This document shows, piece by piece, positions 18,626 to 29,030 of a stretch of 32,150 nucleotides of DNA. Location: assembly GCA_022601275.1 (NCBI GenBank), contig JAHZIT010000009.1, positions 1 to 32,150 on the forward strand. Direction: 5' to 3'. The notes under the pieces are model-generated. The model was not told the DNA's origin and searched no databases. It worked only from the letters and a program-made list of their open reading frames with translations. The first letter of the stretch is position 1. Each line of letters starts with the position of its first letter. The position numbers were made by a program, and so were the translations under genes. The stretch comes from Actinomycetes bacterium. Its GTDB lineage: Bacteria; Actinomycetota; Actinomycetes; Mycobacteriales; Mycobacteriaceae.

Positions 18626-19043
18626 CGATAACCTGCCGACGGCCCAGCAGCCGGTCGACGAATCCGGAGACCGCGTCGTCGGCGCGTTCGCCCTGACTAC
18701 GCACATCTGTCATCACGTCCGCGGTCACCGAACTGGTGGAGCCCCGGATGATGGCCGGCAGATCCACCTCTTCGATCACCTCGTTGGCCAGACCGACGAG
18801 GTCGATGCGCGCGATCACCGCTTCGATCGCCTCGGCGTGCAGACGGTCTCGCACGATCGCGGTGAGGTCGAGTTCGTCGAGCACGGCAGCCACGACGACC
18901 GAGAGAAGGGCCTGCGCCTCCTGCTTGCCGAGGGTGAACAATCCGCCCACCACGGGCAGCCCCTCACACGTTCGGTAGAAATCGAGCAGCACGGACTTCG
19001 GAGCCGGCGGCCGCTCGGCTACGGGGTCAATCACGAGGGTCAT
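18609..19043 (-). CDS. Conserved hypothetical protein with repeated acidic-hydrophobic motifs
   Basis: Protein of 144 aa without signal peptide or clear membrane helix. It contains spaced Asp-Leu motifs: DELDLTAIV, ARIDLVGLANEV, EEVDLPAIIRGST. The closing DVRSQGERADDAVSGFVDRLL resembles segments I recall next to, or fused to, RDD domains in other actinobacteria. Function unknown. The motif repetition suggests an amphipathic helical repeat that may contact the membrane or the RDD partner (inference). Its ATG overlaps the DUF4331 stop by four bases (ATGA), and its end overlaps the RDD gene. Confidence 0.75.
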   Translation of the reverse strand: MTLVIDPVAERPPAPKSVLLDFYRTCEGLPVVGGLFTLGKQEAQALLSVVVAAVLDELDLTAIVRDRLHAEAIEAVIARIDLVGLANEVIEEVDLPAIIRGSTSSVTADVMTDVRSQGERADDAVSGFVDRLLGRRQVIDEQPR

Positions 19044-19951
19044 CGGCGCATCCTCAGCGCCTGAGTGAGATGTGGAGGACCGAGGTACGGAAATTCAGGA
19101 AGGAGGTCGGTGTGCGGGCTCCACCCCGATGGCGGGCTTTGCCCGTTGGTCAGGAACGAACGGCGGTGTCCGATGACGTCGTCGGTCAGTGTGCGACCGT
19201 TCGGGTACTTCGCCGGCCGCGACGGGTCGTAGGTCAGTACGTCGGGAAGCGTGCGGTCGGTGTTGATCGCGTCGATCGCCTCCTGCCGGGTGTATCCGCC
19301 GTTTCGGGTCATCACCTCGATCAGTTGTCCCATCCAGCGTTCCCTGTCGCGGTTCGGCTCACCGGCCTGATATTGCGCCCGCATGTCGTCGTCCGTGATG
19401 AGGTCGCCCAGTGACAGATGACCGACTCGGTCCGTGTGCACCCACTGGCGGTCGTTCAATATGCTGCAACGTCCCCAGATTCGGACGGCCGGACCGGCAC
19501 TGAGGTAGCTGTTGGGCAGTTCGACGATCATCGCAATGACGTTGGTATCGGCGCGGGACGGGTCGCTGCGGGCTGCGGAGGCGAAGGTGAACCCGCCCGA
19601 TTCCACTGCCGTGACCCGCTCACCGAAGGACACTTCGACACCGCCGAATAACTGAGACCCTACCGCCGCGATCGTTGAGGCCTGATTGCCGACGGCCAGG
19701 TAGACATCCACCTTCTGGGCCCCATCGACGGGCGGAGCGTAGACGAAGCTGATCGCGATATCGTTGCGCAGGTCACCGGTGTGGTCGATGGCCAGCCGAT
19801 AGACCGCATCGGGGTGCATCGGACCGCCCCCGGGATTGGCCGTCAGGACCAGCGCGGTCCGTTCGGGAGCAGCAGGCAGCTGGAACGCGTATAGGTCGCG
19901 CAGTTCCAGCCGCGGATCCCTACCGTGATTCGACGTCTCCTTATCGGGCAC
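19040..19951 (-). CDS. DUF4331 domain protein
   Basis: Protein of 303 aa that I assign to DUF4331 from the opening DPRLELRDLYAFQ, the HPDAVYRLAIDHTGDLRNDIAISF block (substrate-like HPDA plus Asp-rich turn), and the closing LLPEFPYLGPPH. DUF4331 proteins are poorly characterised. There is no signal peptide, so it appears cytosolic. The GTG at 19951 lies only 4 nt after the accD4 TAA, so it is most likely translated from the same transcript as pks13-accD4. A direct role in mycolate synthesis is not shown. Confidence 0.75.
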   Translation of the reverse strand: MPDKETSNHGRDPRLELRDLYAFQLPAAPERTALVLTANPGGGPMHPDAVYRLAIDHTGDLRNDIAISFVYAPPVDGAQKVDVYLAVGNQASTIAAVGSQLFGGVEVSFGERVTAVESGGFTFASAARSDPSRADTNVIAMIVELPNSYLSAGPAVRIWGRCSILNDRQWVHTDRVGHLSLGDLITDDDMRAQYQAGEPNRDRERWMGQLIEVMTRNGGYTRQEAIDAINTDRTLPDVLTYDPSRPAKYPNGRTLTDDVIGHRRSFLTNGQSPPSGWSPHTDLLPEFPYLGPPHLTQALRMRR

Positions 19952-19955
19952 AGCT

Positions 19956-21527
19956 TTAGATGGGGGTCAGGCCGTGCTTGCGCTGCACGCGGTTGATCTG
20001 CTTGTCCCGCAACAGGTGCAGGGATTTGCGCAGCAGCAACCGCGTCTGGTGCGGCTCGACGACGCCGTCGATGAAGCCCCGCTCTGCCGCCACCCACGGC
20101 ACCGCCATGTTGGCGTTGTAGCCCTCGATGAAGTCAGCCTTGATCTTCTGCACCTCGGGTGCGGTGGGGTCGGGAAAGCGCTTCACCAGCAACTGTGCGG
20201 CGCCCTCAGCGCCGATCACGGCTATGCGCGCGGTAGGCCACGCGAAATTGAGATCGGCGGTCAGCTGCTTGGAACCCATCACCGCATAGGCACCACCGTA
20301 GGATTTGCGCACCGTAATCGTCACTTTCGGGACACAGGCCTCCACCACGGCGTTGAGGAAACGACCGCCCCGCTTGATGATGCCGCCCTTCTCCTGTTCG
20401 ACGCCCGGCATGAACCCGGGGGTGTCGACCACGAACACCAGCGGAGTGTTGAACGAGTCGCAGAACCGGACGAATCGGGCGGCCTTGTCGGACGCCTCGT
20501 TATCGATCGCCCCCGACATGTACATCGGCTGGTTGGCGATCACCCCGACGGGACGGCCATCGACGCGGGCCAGCGCGGTGATGATCGCCGGGCCGGACTG
20601 CTCCCCGACCGACAACACGTCGCCGTCGTCGAAAATCCGCAGCAGGATCTCGTGCATGTCGTAGGAGGTGTTGTCCGCATCCGGCACGATCGAGTCCAGC
20701 TCCAGGTCGTGCGGGGTGATCTCCGGCTCCAATCCGGGATTGACCACCGGCGCGTCATCGAAGGTGTTGGCGGGCAGGAAGCTGAGATAGCTCCGCACGT
20801 ACTCGAACGCCGCCGCCTCGGACTCCACAACCTGGTGAATGTTGCCGTACCGGGCCTGCGCATCGGCGCCGCCCAATTCGTCGAGGGTGACGTCTTCACC
20901 GGTGACATCCTTGATCACGTCGGGGCCGGTGACGAACATGTAGCCCTGGTCGCGCACCGCGATCACCATGTCGGTCTGGATCGGTGAGTACACCGCGCCG
21001 CCGGCGCACTTCCCGAAGATCAGCGAGATCTCCGGCACCAGTCCGCGCAGCAACTCGTGGCGGCGGCCGAGCTCGGCGTACCAGGCCAGCGATGTTGCCG
21101 CGTCTTGAATGCGGGCACCGCCCGAATCGTTGATGCCGATGATCGGGCAGCCGACCATGGCCACCCACTCCATCAGGCGGGCGACCTTGCGGCCGAACAT
21201 CTCCCCAACCGAACCCTGGAACACCGTCTGGTCATGGCTGAACACGCCGACCGGGCGGCCGTTGATGGTGCCGTGGCCGGTGACGACGCCGTCCCCGAAC
21301 AACGCATTGGGGTCACCGGGTGTCTTGGCCAGGGCGCCGATCTCCAGGAAGCTACCCGGGTCGAGCAGCGAATAGATGCGCGCCCGCGCGCTCGGAATGC
21401 CCTTCTTCTCCCGCTTGGCGACGGCCTTTTCTCCGCCCGGTTCCTTGGCGAGCTCAAGCTTGTCGCGCAGCTCGGCGAGCTTCTCGGCGGTAGTCACCGG
21501 TGCTTTGGGGAGAGATTCCGCTGTCAC
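19956..21527 (-). CDS. accD4: Acyl-CoA carboxylase beta subunit AccD4
   Basis: Carboxyltransferase subunit (523 aa) of the long-chain acyl-CoA carboxylase that, with AccA3 and AccD5/AccE5, makes the carboxyacyl extender condensed by Pks13. Crotonase-fold signatures are present: [13 protein letters not shown] and [12 protein letters not shown] in the N-half, [21 protein letters not shown], and [21 protein letters not shown] with oxyanion glycines in the C-half. The GTG at 21527 overlaps the pks13 stop by four bases (GTGA), indicating coupled translation. Length and ending ([18 protein letters not shown]) match the family. Confidence 0.96.
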   Translation of the reverse strand: MTAESLPKAPVTTAEKLAELRDKLELAKEPGGEKAVAKREKKGIPSARARIYSLLDPGSFLEIGALAKTPGDPNALFGDGVVTGHGTINGRPVGVFSHDQTVFQGSVGEMFGRKVARLMEWVAMVGCPIIGINDSGGARIQDAATSLAWYAELGRRHELLRGLVPEISLIFGKCAGGAVYSPIQTDMVIAVRDQGYMFVTGPDVIKDVTGEDVTLDELGGADAQARYGNIHQVVESEAAAFEYVRSYLSFLPANTFDDAPVVNPGLEPEITPHDLELDSIVPDADNTSYDMHEILLRIFDDGDVLSVGEQSGPAIITALARVDGRPVGVIANQPMYMSGAIDNEASDKAARFVRFCDSFNTPLVFVVDTPGFMPGVEQEKGGIIKRGGRFLNAVVEACVPKVTITVRKSYGGAYAVMGSKQLTADLNFAWPTARIAVIGAEGAAQLLVKRFPDPTAPEVQKIKADFIEGYNANMAVPWVAAERGFIDGVVEPHQTRLLLRKSLHLLRDKQINRVQRKHGLTPI

Positions 21528-24500
21528 GTGGCTGCGTCCTCCTGGTTCCCGGCGCTGATCTCGCTGATCGCTTCGCTCATGTGCGCGCCGACCTTTGCAA
21601 TGTACGGCTCGTCGATGGCCTGGATGTGCTCGCCCCCGATGGCCACCACCTCGAGGTCGTCGACGAATTCACCCCAGCCGCCGTCGGGCTGACGGGTGGC
21701 GTAGCGGGGCTCGAACATGATCGCGTCGTCGTGGTATCGATCGGCCATGTAGAGGGTGACATGCCCGTCGTAGGGTTCGATCACCGCGGTATCGAGCGCC
21801 CGGTTGTCCAGATAGGACGTGCGCTGGTGCTCGATGATGCCTCCGGGAATGTCGACCCCGCTCCCCTTCACCGCGTCGAGGACGAACGTCACCTGACCCT
21901 CGTCGTCGAGCTCCTCGAGCTGCTCATAGGGGATTTCGGGGATCTCCACATTGAATGTCCGCTGGGCGAACAGGGCGTACCGATCCCATCGGGCCCGGAT
22001 CTCCTCCTTGGTCTGGGGGACCTCCTCGCCTGCACGCACGGTGTCGATCAGACCGACGAACCGGACGTCGGCGCCTGCGCGCTTGAGCCCGACCGCGCAG
22101 GCGTAGGCCAGCGCGCCACCCAATGACCACCCGGCCAGGATGTAAGGGCCATTGCCCTGAATCTCCATGAGCTTGGGCACGTACTGCGCCGCCCGCTCCG
22201 CTATCGAGCCCTCCACCCGCTCGATGCCGTACACCGGGGTGTCCGCCGGCAGCCGCTTGACCAGCGGCTCGTACACCACGGTGCTACCACCGGCGGGGTG
22301 GAACACGAACACCGGAACGCGGGTAGAGCCCTCGGCCGGCGCCCGGATCGTGCGGACGAACCCATCCAACTCGCCGGCGTCCATCAGGTCGCGCACGATG
22401 CTCGACAAATCCTGGATAGTGCGCGCTGAGTCGACCTGCTCGGCGGTGATGGTGTTCTCGGCGCGTTCCGACAGGCGTTGGGCGAGTTTCTCGGCGGTGT
22501 CGGTGTCCAGGGACGGCAGCTCGTTGAAGACGCCGCCCGGAGACTTGCCGGTGACAATCGCCCAGGTGGCGAAGGTGACCCGCTCCGCGGCGTCGCGTGG
22601 CGGAACGTCAGCGCCGAGCGCCTCACTGACGGCCTCCTGGGTGAGCGGTCCGGCTGCCGCCCGGGCAGCTCCGGCTGCCGGACCTGCGGGATCAGTCGGT
22701 GGGGCGGGGACCGACGGGTCGATCGAATGCCCGGCCTCGGCAAGCTTGGATTCGAGTTCGGCCACGGTGGTGGCCCCGCCCATCAGCTCGGCCTGGGCCG
22801 CCGCGATCTCCTCGGCAGACTTGCCCTTCTGCTGTTCGGCCAGCTCGTCGACTTCGCCGCGGTGCTCGACCGCGTAGGCGATCAGCTTCTCGACGGCGTA
22901 GAGGTTCGCGTCACGCACGGCCGTCAGTTGAATAGGCGGCAGGTCGAAGTCGTACTCCACGCGGTTCTTGATCCGCACCGCCATCAGCGAGTCCAGACCG
23001 AGCTCGATCAGCGGCACCTCCCACGGCAGGTCCTCGGGCTCGTAGCCCATCGCAGCGCCGACGATGGTGCCCAGCCGCTCGCCGATGCTCTCACCGGAGT
23101 CCGGACTCCACTTGGCGAAGCCCGCAGCGATGCCTGCGCCGGCGGTGAGGTTGTCGTGCAGGATGGCCGCGTCGTCCCCGGTTTCCTCAGTGGGGTCCGC
23201 CGCGTTCACCTCGGACGCCGCGGTCTCGGCGATGGTGCCTGCGCCCACCGCCGTGGGCAACGTGACCTGCGCGTCGCCGCGGGCCACGATCGCGTCGTAG
23301 ACCAGCGTGAACGACTCGTTGATGCGCGCATGCACCTGCACGCCGGCGCCGCCGGGGTGACGGGTCACCGTGGTCACCAGGCGGGCACCTTCGCCCGGCA
23401 CCGCACGCTGCTCCGAGGCGACCAGCCTGGCATCCGGAAGGACCGCGGCTGCCGCCGCTTTCACCAGTGCCGCCAGATCGGTCTCGTTGCGCGGCGAGTA
23501 CTCGAAGACGTGCCTGCCGTCCGGCGTTGCGACGTGGTTTCCGGGGATGACCGCCGAACTGTCGCCGGTGAAGTGCGCGTCGAGCCAGTGCGGCTTGCGG
23601 CGGAACCGGGTCGGCGGGATGTCGGCGAAGTCCAGCGCACCGGCCAGACCCCTGGAGCGCCGCGGGAACAGCGTCCTGATGTCGAGGTCGTGGCCGTGGA
23701 CGAACAGCTGCGCCATCGCGGTGGTCATCGAGTCCGCTTCGTCCTGCTTTCGGGCCAGGGTCGCGATCAGCTGCGCATCGTGCAACCCGGCGGCCGCCGT
23801 AGTGAGGCCCACCTGCATCAGCGCAACCGGATTGGGCGCCAGCTCGAGGAAGGTGGTGTGGCCGTTGTCGACTGCGTTGCGGATGCCGTGGGTGAAGTGA
23901 ACGGAGTGGCGCAAACCCTTCTTCCAGTACTCCACGTCGTGGATCGGGTCCCCGCCCGGACGGACCAGGTTGCCCTCGTGCACGGTCGAGTAATACGGAG
24001 TCTGAAGCGGCAGCGCCTCGATCCCCTGTAGTTCAGCAGCCAGCTCGCCCAGCAGCGGATCCATCTGGGAGGTGTGGCTGGCGCCCTTGGTCTGAAACTT
24101 GCGGGCGAACTTGCCCTCCGACTCGGCCCGGGCGATGATCGCGTCCACCTGGTCCGGCGGACCGCCGATAACCGTCTGGGTCGGTGCGGCGTACACACAC
24201 ACTTCTAGGTCACCGAAGTCTTCGGCATCATTGAACACCGTCTCGATCTCCTCGGCGGAGTACTCCACCAAGGCCATCAGCCGGATGTATTCGCCGAAGA
24301 GCATCGCCTCGCCCTCACCCATCAGGTGGGAGCGCGAGCAAATCGTTCGGGTTGCGTCCGCCAGCGACAGCCCTCCGGCGAAGTAGGCGGCCGCCGCCTC
24401 CCCCAGGGACTGGCCCACCACCGCACCGGGTTTCGCGCCGTGCGCCTTGAGTAGCTCGCCGAGCGCGACCTGAATCGCGAAGATGGTGACCTGCGTGGTC

Positions 24501-26890
24501 TCGATGCCGTAATCCTTTGAGTCGTCGAGGATCAACTCGACGACGGAATAGCCGAGCTCGTCCTGGACCAGGGAGTCAACCCGGTTCATCCACTGCGCGA
24601 ACGTGTCATCGCGCAGATACAGACTCTTGGCCATCTTCCGGTGCTGGGCACCGAAACCGGCCAGCACCCAGACCGGACCGTTGGTCACCGGACCGTCAGC
24701 GGTGAGCACCGTCGGGCTGGGCTTGCCGTCTGCGAGGGCGCGCAGACCCTTGATCGCCTCGTCGTGGTCGTGCGCCAGCACCACGGCGCGGGAGCGGCCA
24801 TGGTTACGTCGCGACAGCGAACGCCCGATGGACTCCAGCGAGGACGCCCGGCCTCCGGGGCTGTCGATCCAGTCCGCGAGCTCGGCGGCGGCAGCCTTCT
24901 TTCGTGAGGTCAGAAATCCAGAAACGGCGAGCGGCACGATCTTCGCGGCGGGCGCCCCGTCTTCTGCTGCCTCCGCATTTTCGAGTTCCTCGCGGGCGAC
25001 TTCCAGCAGTCGCAGCGCTTCCTCGGTCAGCCCGGGTAATTCGGGCTCGTCATTCGCGGGCCCGGGTGGCGTATCCAGAGCGTCGTCATCGTGGTCATGG
25101 TCATCGTCATCATGGTCATCGGGTTCATCACCGCTCACAAACTCGCCGTACTCGTCCATCCGCACCCCGCCCACATACACGGCAGCGGCGTCAGCGATAG
25201 CCGAGGTGGCCACCGCGACTTCGGGTTTCACCTCAGGTTCGACCAGGTCGCTGGGCAGCACCTCGCGCAGCACCAGATGTGCGTTGGCGCCACCGAACCC
25301 GAAACCGGATACCCCGGCGATAGCCTTGCCGCTGTAACGGGGCCAATCGGTGACGGCATCGGCGACCTTGAGGTGTTCCTTGTCGAAGTCGATGTAGGGG
25401 TTCGGGCCGGTGTAGTTGATCGACGGCGGGATCTTGTCGTTGCGCAGTGCCAGAGTCATCTTGGCCAGGCTGGCCGCTCCGGCAGCCGACTCCAGATGCC
25501 CCACATTGGATTTCACCGCACCCAGCAGTGCGGGCTTGTCATCGGCACGGCCCCGGCCGATGACGCGGCCCAGGGCGTCTGCTTCGATCGGGTCACCGAG
25601 TATCGTCCCGGTGCCGTGCGCCTCGACGTAGTCCACCGTTCGGGGATCGATTCCGGCGTCCTTGTAAGCCTTGCGTAGCACCGCTTCCTGCGCGTCCGGG
25701 TTGGGGGCGAGCAGGCCGTTGGACCGGCCGTCGTGGTTGACCGCGCTGCCCGCGATGACCGCGAGGATCTCGTCACCGTCGCGGCGCGCGTCGGCCAGTC
25801 GCTTGAGCACCAACATGCCGCCGCCCTCGGAGCGGGCGTACCCGTCGGCGTCTTGTGAGAAGGACTTGATTCGGCCGTCTGGCGCCAAAACACCGCCGAC
25901 CTCGTCGAAACCGACGGTCACCATCGGGGTGATCAATGCGTTGACGCCACCGGCGATCACCACATCCGCTTCTCCTGCGCGCAGCGCCTTGACGCCCTCA
26001 TGCGTGGCGACCAGTGACGATGAGCAGGCAGTGTCGATGGTCATCGACGGCCCCCGGAAATCGTAGAAGTACGAAACCCGGTTGGCGATGATGGAGCTCG
26101 CGCCGCCGGTGATGGCGTAGGGATGGGCGACCGACGGGTCGGAGACCGCCAGGAACGTGTAGTCATTCGTCGAACTACCGACGTACACACCGACGCTCTC
26201 CCCGCGCAGGCTGGAAGCCGGAATCCGGGCCTGCTCCAACGCTTCCCACGTCAGTTCCAACGCCATTCGCTGTTGCGGATCAACGTTGTCGGCTTCCATT
26301 TTCGACAGCGCGAAGAACTCGGAGTCAAAGCCCTTGATATCTGCGAGGTAGCCACCGCGGGTGTGTGCCTTGGCGACCCGCTCGGCAATTCGCGGCTCCT
26401 CCAGAAACTCCGACCAGCGTCCCTCCGGCAGGTCGGTGATCGCATCACGCCCCTCGAGCAGAGCAGCCCACATTTCCTCGGGAGTGCTCATGTCCCCCGG
26501 GAAGCGGGTGGCCACGCCCACGATCGCGATGTTGAGCCGGCCATCCTCGACTTCGTCCGTGTGGCGCGACCAGTCGATATCGGCATCCGCGCCGTCATCC
26601 TCGGGCTCGCCCTCAACGATCACTGTGGCCAGCGATTCGATGGTCGGATGTCGGAAAGCGACCGTGGCGGTCAACGTGACGCCGGTGAGGTCCTCGATAT
26701 CGCCGGCCATGGCCACGGCGTCACGCGAGGACAGACCCAGCTCGACCATCGGTGTCGATTCGCTGATCGAATCAGGTGCCTGACCGGTAGCGCTTCCGAT
26801 CCAGTTGCGCAGCCATTGGCGCATCTCGGCCACAGTGATGTCCGGACCGATGTCCGGACCGATGTCCGGAGATTCTTGTGCTTCAGCCAT
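21524..26890 (-). CDS. pks13: Polyketide synthase Pks13 (mycolate condensase)
   Basis: Type I PKS of 1788 aa that condenses the FadD32-activated meromycoloyl chain with the AccD4-carboxylated chain. Domains in order: N-terminal ACP with Ser55 in LGLSSRDA; ketosynthase with Cys289 in DTACSSS and the later HGTGT and NVGH histidines; acyltransferase with Ser828 in GQSLGEA; C-terminal ACP with Ser1301 in LGLDSLMA; and thioesterase with Ser1589 in GWSLGG and a late His in GGEHIQAID. All active-site residues are present. ATG 26890 gives MAEAQES, matching the usual start; a GTG at 26896 is possible. Two local oddities: a PDIG triplication at residues 9-18, and a His/Asp-rich insert (about residues 587-603) in the KS-AT linker. 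It sits between fadD32 and accD4, as in other mycobacteria. Confidence 0.97.
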   Translation of the reverse strand: MAEAQESPDIGPDIGPDITVAEMRQWLRNWIGSATGQAPDSISESTPMVELGLSSRDAVAMAGDIEDLTGVTLTATVAFRHPTIESLATVIVEGEPEDDGADADIDWSRHTDEVEDGRLNIAIVGVATRFPGDMSTPEEMWAALLEGRDAITDLPEGRWSEFLEEPRIAERVAKAHTRGGYLADIKGFDSEFFALSKMEADNVDPQQRMALELTWEALEQARIPASSLRGESVGVYVGSSTNDYTFLAVSDPSVAHPYAITGGASSIIANRVSYFYDFRGPSMTIDTACSSSLVATHEGVKALRAGEADVVIAGGVNALITPMVTVGFDEVGGVLAPDGRIKSFSQDADGYARSEGGGMLVLKRLADARRDGDEILAVIAGSAVNHDGRSNGLLAPNPDAQEAVLRKAYKDAGIDPRTVDYVEAHGTGTILGDPIEADALGRVIGRGRADDKPALLGAVKSNVGHLESAAGAASLAKMTLALRNDKIPPSINYTGPNPYIDFDKEHLKVADAVTDWPRYSGKAIAGVSGFGFGGANAHLVLREVLPSDLVEPEVKPEVAVATSAIADAAAVYVGGVRMDEYGEFVSGDEPDDHDDDDHDHDDDALDTPPGPANDEPELPGLTEEALRLLEVAREELENAEAAEDGAPAAKIVPLAVSGFLTSRKKAAAAELADWIDSPGGRASSLESIGRSLSRRNHGRSRAVVLAHDHDEAIKGLRALADGKPSPTVLTADGPVTNGPVWVLAGFGAQHRKMAKSLYLRDDTFAQWMNRVDSLVQDELGYSVVELILDDSKDYGIETTQVTIFAIQVALGELLKAHGAKPGAVVGQSLGEAAAAYFAGGLSLADATRTICSRSHLMGEGEAMLFGEYIRLMALVEYSAEEIETVFNDAEDFGDLEVCVYAAPTQTVIGGPPDQVDAIIARAESEGKFARKFQTKGASHTSQMDPLLGELAAELQGIEALPLQTPYYSTVHEGNLVRPGGDPIHDVEYWKKGLRHSVHFTHGIRNAVDNGHTTFLELAPNPVALMQVGLTTAAAGLHDAQLIATLARKQDEADSMTTAMAQLFVHGHDLDIRTLFPRRSRGLAGALDFADIPPTRFRRKPHWLDAHFTGDSSAVIPGNHVATPDGRHVFEYSPRNETDLAALVKAAAAAVLPDARLVASEQRAVPGEGARLVTTVTRHPGGAGVQVHARINESFTLVYDAIVARGDAQVTLPTAVGAGTIAETAASEVNAADPTEETGDDAAILHDNLTAGAGIAAGFAKWSPDSGESIGERLGTIVGAAMGYEPEDLPWEVPLIELGLDSLMAVRIKNRVEYDFDLPPIQLTAVRDANLYAVEKLIAYAVEHRGEVDELAEQQKGKSAEEIAAAQAELMGGATTVAELESKLAEAGHSIDPSVPAPPTDPAGPAAGAARAAAGPLTQEAVSEALGADVPPRDAAERVTFATWAIVTGKSPGGVFNELPSLDTDTAEKLAQRLSERAENTITAEQVDSARTIQDLSSIVRDLMDAGELDGFVRTIRAPAEGSTRVPVFVFHPAGGSTVVYEPLVKRLPADTPVYGIERVEGSIAERAAQYVPKLMEIQGNGPYILAGWSLGGALAYACAVGLKRAGADVRFVGLIDTVRAGEEVPQTKEEIRARWDRYALFAQRTFNVEIPEIPYEQLEELDDEGQVTFVLDAVKGSGVDIPGGIIEHQRTSYLDNRALDTAVIEPYDGHVTLYMADRYHDDAIMFEPRYATRQPDGGWGEFVDDLEVVAIGGEHIQAIDEPYIAKVGAHMSEAISEISAGNQEDAAT
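25083..25130 (-). repeat. His/Asp-coding simple repeat in the pks13 KS-AT linker
   Basis: GATGACCATGAC-type trinucleotide repetition encodes a stretch of almost only Asp and His (core [13 protein letters not shown]). The M. tuberculosis linker, as I recall it, lacks this and is Glu/Pro-rich. The frame is kept, so it is an in-frame linker expansion. Confidence 0.8.
26837..26870 (-). repeat. 12-bp tandem repeat at the pks13 5' end
   Basis: On the + strand GATGTCCGGACC occurs at 26837-26848 and 26849-26860, then GATGTCCGGA at 26861-26870: 2.8 perfect copies. It encodes repeated Pro-Asp-Ile-Gly near the N-terminus, before the first ACP. The period of four codons preserves the frame. Confidence 0.9.
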
Positions 26891-26934
26891 ATTCACATAA
26901 CCTCACGATCGACACGCGGGCAAGGGCCACCGTT

Positions 26935-26972
26935 GCCGTTGCTGTAGTTGAGCGCCGTTGCTGTAGTTGAGC
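26935..26972. repeat. 19-bp perfect tandem duplication in the fadD32-pks13 gap
   Basis: GCCGTTGCTGTAGTTGAGC occurs twice head to tail (26935-26953 and 26954-26972), one base beyond the fadD32 stop codon on the - strand. It fills half of the 77-nt gap before pks13. The 19-bp unit is not a multiple of three, as expected for untranslated DNA. Confidence 0.9.
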
Positions 26973-26973
26973 C

Positions 26974-28863
26974 TCAGTCCTTCTCGTCCGGGAAGGCGTT
27001 GACCACCTTGCCGCTACGCAGGCTGCCGTCCAGATATGTCGACCGGCAGGCCCGCCGACCGATCTTGCCGCTCGATGTTCTCGGGATCGCGCCGGCCGGG
27101 GTCAGCATGACGTCGCGCACTGTCACGCCGTGGCGCACCGCGATCGCGGCACGAATGTCGTCGGCGATCGGACCCATGTCGAGTTTGTGCGAACCGGGCG
27201 CCCGCTCCCCGACGATGACCAACTGTTCGGAGGTGTCCTCGGGGTCACGCTTGAGGCCGGCGTGAGCGTTGTCGAACACCTCGTCGGGAAGCTGATTCGC
27301 CGGCACCGAGAACGCGGCCACAAACCCCGTCCGCAGCGCCTTGGTCGCTTCCTGTGCGGAGTACTCCAAGTCCTGCGGATAGTGGTTACGGCCGTCGATG
27401 ATCACCAGATCCTTCACCCGGCCGGTGATATAGAGCTCGCCCTCGTGATAAGCGCCGTAGTCGCCGGTGCGCACCCACGTGGCGTCGTCGTCGGCCCGCT
27501 CGGCATGCGACGGGCTGGTCCGCGATTTGAGGATGTTGTGAAAGGTTGCGGCGGTCTCTTCAGGCTTGTTCCAGTAACCGAGGCCCATGTTCTGGCCGCT
27601 GATCCAGATCTCCCCGATCTGGCCATCGGGCAACTCGGATGCAGACTCGGCATCGACGATGACGGCCCATTCAGCCACCCCGACCTGTCCGGCCGAGGCC
27701 TGTGCGACCGCACTCGGCGAGTCGGGCGGCACCTCGACGAAGCGGTGGTTGTTGAGCTGCTCCCTATCGACGGTGACGATTTTCAGCTGCTCGTTGAAAT
27801 GGGTCGACGAGACGAACAACGTAGCCTCGGCCAGCCCGTAGGACGGCTTGATCGCCTGCGGGCGGAAACCGTAGGGCCCAAACGCCTCGTTGAAGTTTCG
27901 CACTGTGGCCGCCGAGATCGGCTCGCTGCCGTTGAGGAGAGCTTTGACGTTCGACAAATCCAGCGGCGGCTCGCCTTCCTTGGGGAGACCGCGTATCGCG
28001 GCGTGGTCGAACGCGAAGTTCGGCGCAGGTGAGATGACGCCGCCGGTGTCATCTGGCTTGCGGGCCATCTCGCGAATCCAGCGACTCGGACGTCGGACGA
28101 ATGCAGCGGGGGTCATGAACGAGATGTAATGACCGATCACCGTGGGCAACAGAACGGTGACCAGGCCCATATCGTGGAAGAACGGCAGCCAGGACACCCC
28201 GCGGTCACCTTCTTCGCCCTGCAACGCCTCGATGATCTGCACCACATTGGTCGCAAGATTCACGTGGGTGATTTCCACGCCGGTCGGAATGCGCGTGGAT
28301 CCGGAGGTGTACTGCAGGTAGGCGATACTGTCGCGGGTCACATCCACCGGCTCCCAGGTTGCGCCCACCTCCTCGGGCACCGCGTCCACGGCGATCACGC
28401 GAGGCCGCTCCTGGGCCGGACGGCTCCGGAAGAACTTGCGCACTCCCTCCGCCGATTCTGTGGTGGTCAGGATCGTCGACGGGCTGCAGTCGTCGAGCAC
28501 GGCATGCAAACGGCCGACATGACCGGGCTCGGACGGGTCGAACAGCGGCACGGCGATGCGGCCGGAATACAAGGTACCGAAGAACGCGACGAGGTAGTCA
28601 AGGCTCTGCGGGCACAGGATGGCCACCCGGTCGCCCGGCTCGGTGACCTGCTGCAACCGTGCCCCGATCGCACGGTTTCGGGCGCCGAAGTCAGCCCAGC
28701 TCAGATCGCGCTCGACACCGTCGCGCTCGGTCGAGAAATCCACGAAGCGGTAGGCGAGCTTGTCCCCACGAACCTTCGCCCATCGTTCGACGTGCTTGAC
28801 CAGGTTCCCGTTGTCGGGGAACTTGATCAGTCCGTCCTTGATGAACGGGTTATGGAAGGCCAT
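26974..28863 (-). CDS. fadD32: Long-chain fatty acyl-AMP ligase FadD32
   Basis: Activates the C50-60 meromycolic acid as acyl-AMP and loads it onto the N-terminal ACP of Pks13. Protein of 629 aa with the adenylate-forming fold: P-loop [70 protein letters not shown], and the C-terminal catalytic lysine in [11 protein letters not shown]. The FAAL-specific insertion region is included, consistent with AMP-ester rather than CoA-ester formation. The ATG at 28863 has GGAG 10 nt upstream and begins MAFHNPFI, the conserved start. It is the first gene of the fadD32-pks13-accD4 unit; a candidate promoter lies in the 167-nt gap behind it. Confidence 0.97.
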   Translation of the reverse strand: MAFHNPFIKDGLIKFPDNGNLVKHVERWAKVRGDKLAYRFVDFSTERDGVERDLSWADFGARNRAIGARLQQVTEPGDRVAILCPQSLDYLVAFFGTLYSGRIAVPLFDPSEPGHVGRLHAVLDDCSPSTILTTTESAEGVRKFFRSRPAQERPRVIAVDAVPEEVGATWEPVDVTRDSIAYLQYTSGSTRIPTGVEITHVNLATNVVQIIEALQGEEGDRGVSWLPFFHDMGLVTVLLPTVIGHYISFMTPAAFVRRPSRWIREMARKPDDTGGVISPAPNFAFDHAAIRGLPKEGEPPLDLSNVKALLNGSEPISAATVRNFNEAFGPYGFRPQAIKPSYGLAEATLFVSSTHFNEQLKIVTVDREQLNNHRFVEVPPDSPSAVAQASAGQVGVAEWAVIVDAESASELPDGQIGEIWISGQNMGLGYWNKPEETAATFHNILKSRTSPSHAERADDDATWVRTGDYGAYHEGELYITGRVKDLVIIDGRNHYPQDLEYSAQEATKALRTGFVAAFSVPANQLPDEVFDNAHAGLKRDPEDTSEQLVIVGERAPGSHKLDMGPIADDIRAAIAVRHGVTVRDVMLTPAGAIPRTSSGKIGRRACRSTYLDGSLRSGKVVNAFPDEKD

Positions 28864-28883
28864 ATCTCACAAACTCCAATCGA

Positions 28884-28900
28884 CGGGATCGGTGATCCCG
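28884..28900. promoter_or_regulatory. Palindrome in the fadD32 5' region
   Basis: CGGGATC-GGT-GATCCCG has perfect 7-bp arms and lies 20 nt upstream of the fadD32 ATG, overlapping the expected leader. It could be a protein-binding operator or an RNA hairpin near the ribosome-binding site. There is no independent evidence for either. Confidence 0.4.
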
Positions 28901-28984
28901 GCCCGAAGATCGTACCGGGAGCAGACTTCTCGCACGTCAGCCGCCGGACAATGCTCTCAACTCAACGCTCTTAGATTTTCCTTA

Positions 28985-29013
28985 ATGTTAGGCGACACCC
29001 CCACCAGCGCCAA
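28985..29013 (-). promoter_or_regulatory. Candidate promoter for fadD32-pks13-accD4
   Basis: On the - strand TTGGCG (29013-29008) is followed after 17 nt by TAACAT (28990-28985), good matches to -35 and -10 with ideal spacing. Transcription would start near 28978, giving a leader of about 115 nt. An alternative closer -10, TACGAT (28914-28909), lacks a good -35. Confidence 0.45.
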
Positions 29014-29030
29014 ATCACCCCGGTCACAGC

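Noticed and set aside
22478..24031. Long open frame (517 codons) on the + strand opposite pks13
   Set aside because: It is a GC-rich antisense shadow: Arg/Gly/His-rich with no domain pattern, and fully covered by the intact Pks13 ACP and AT regions.
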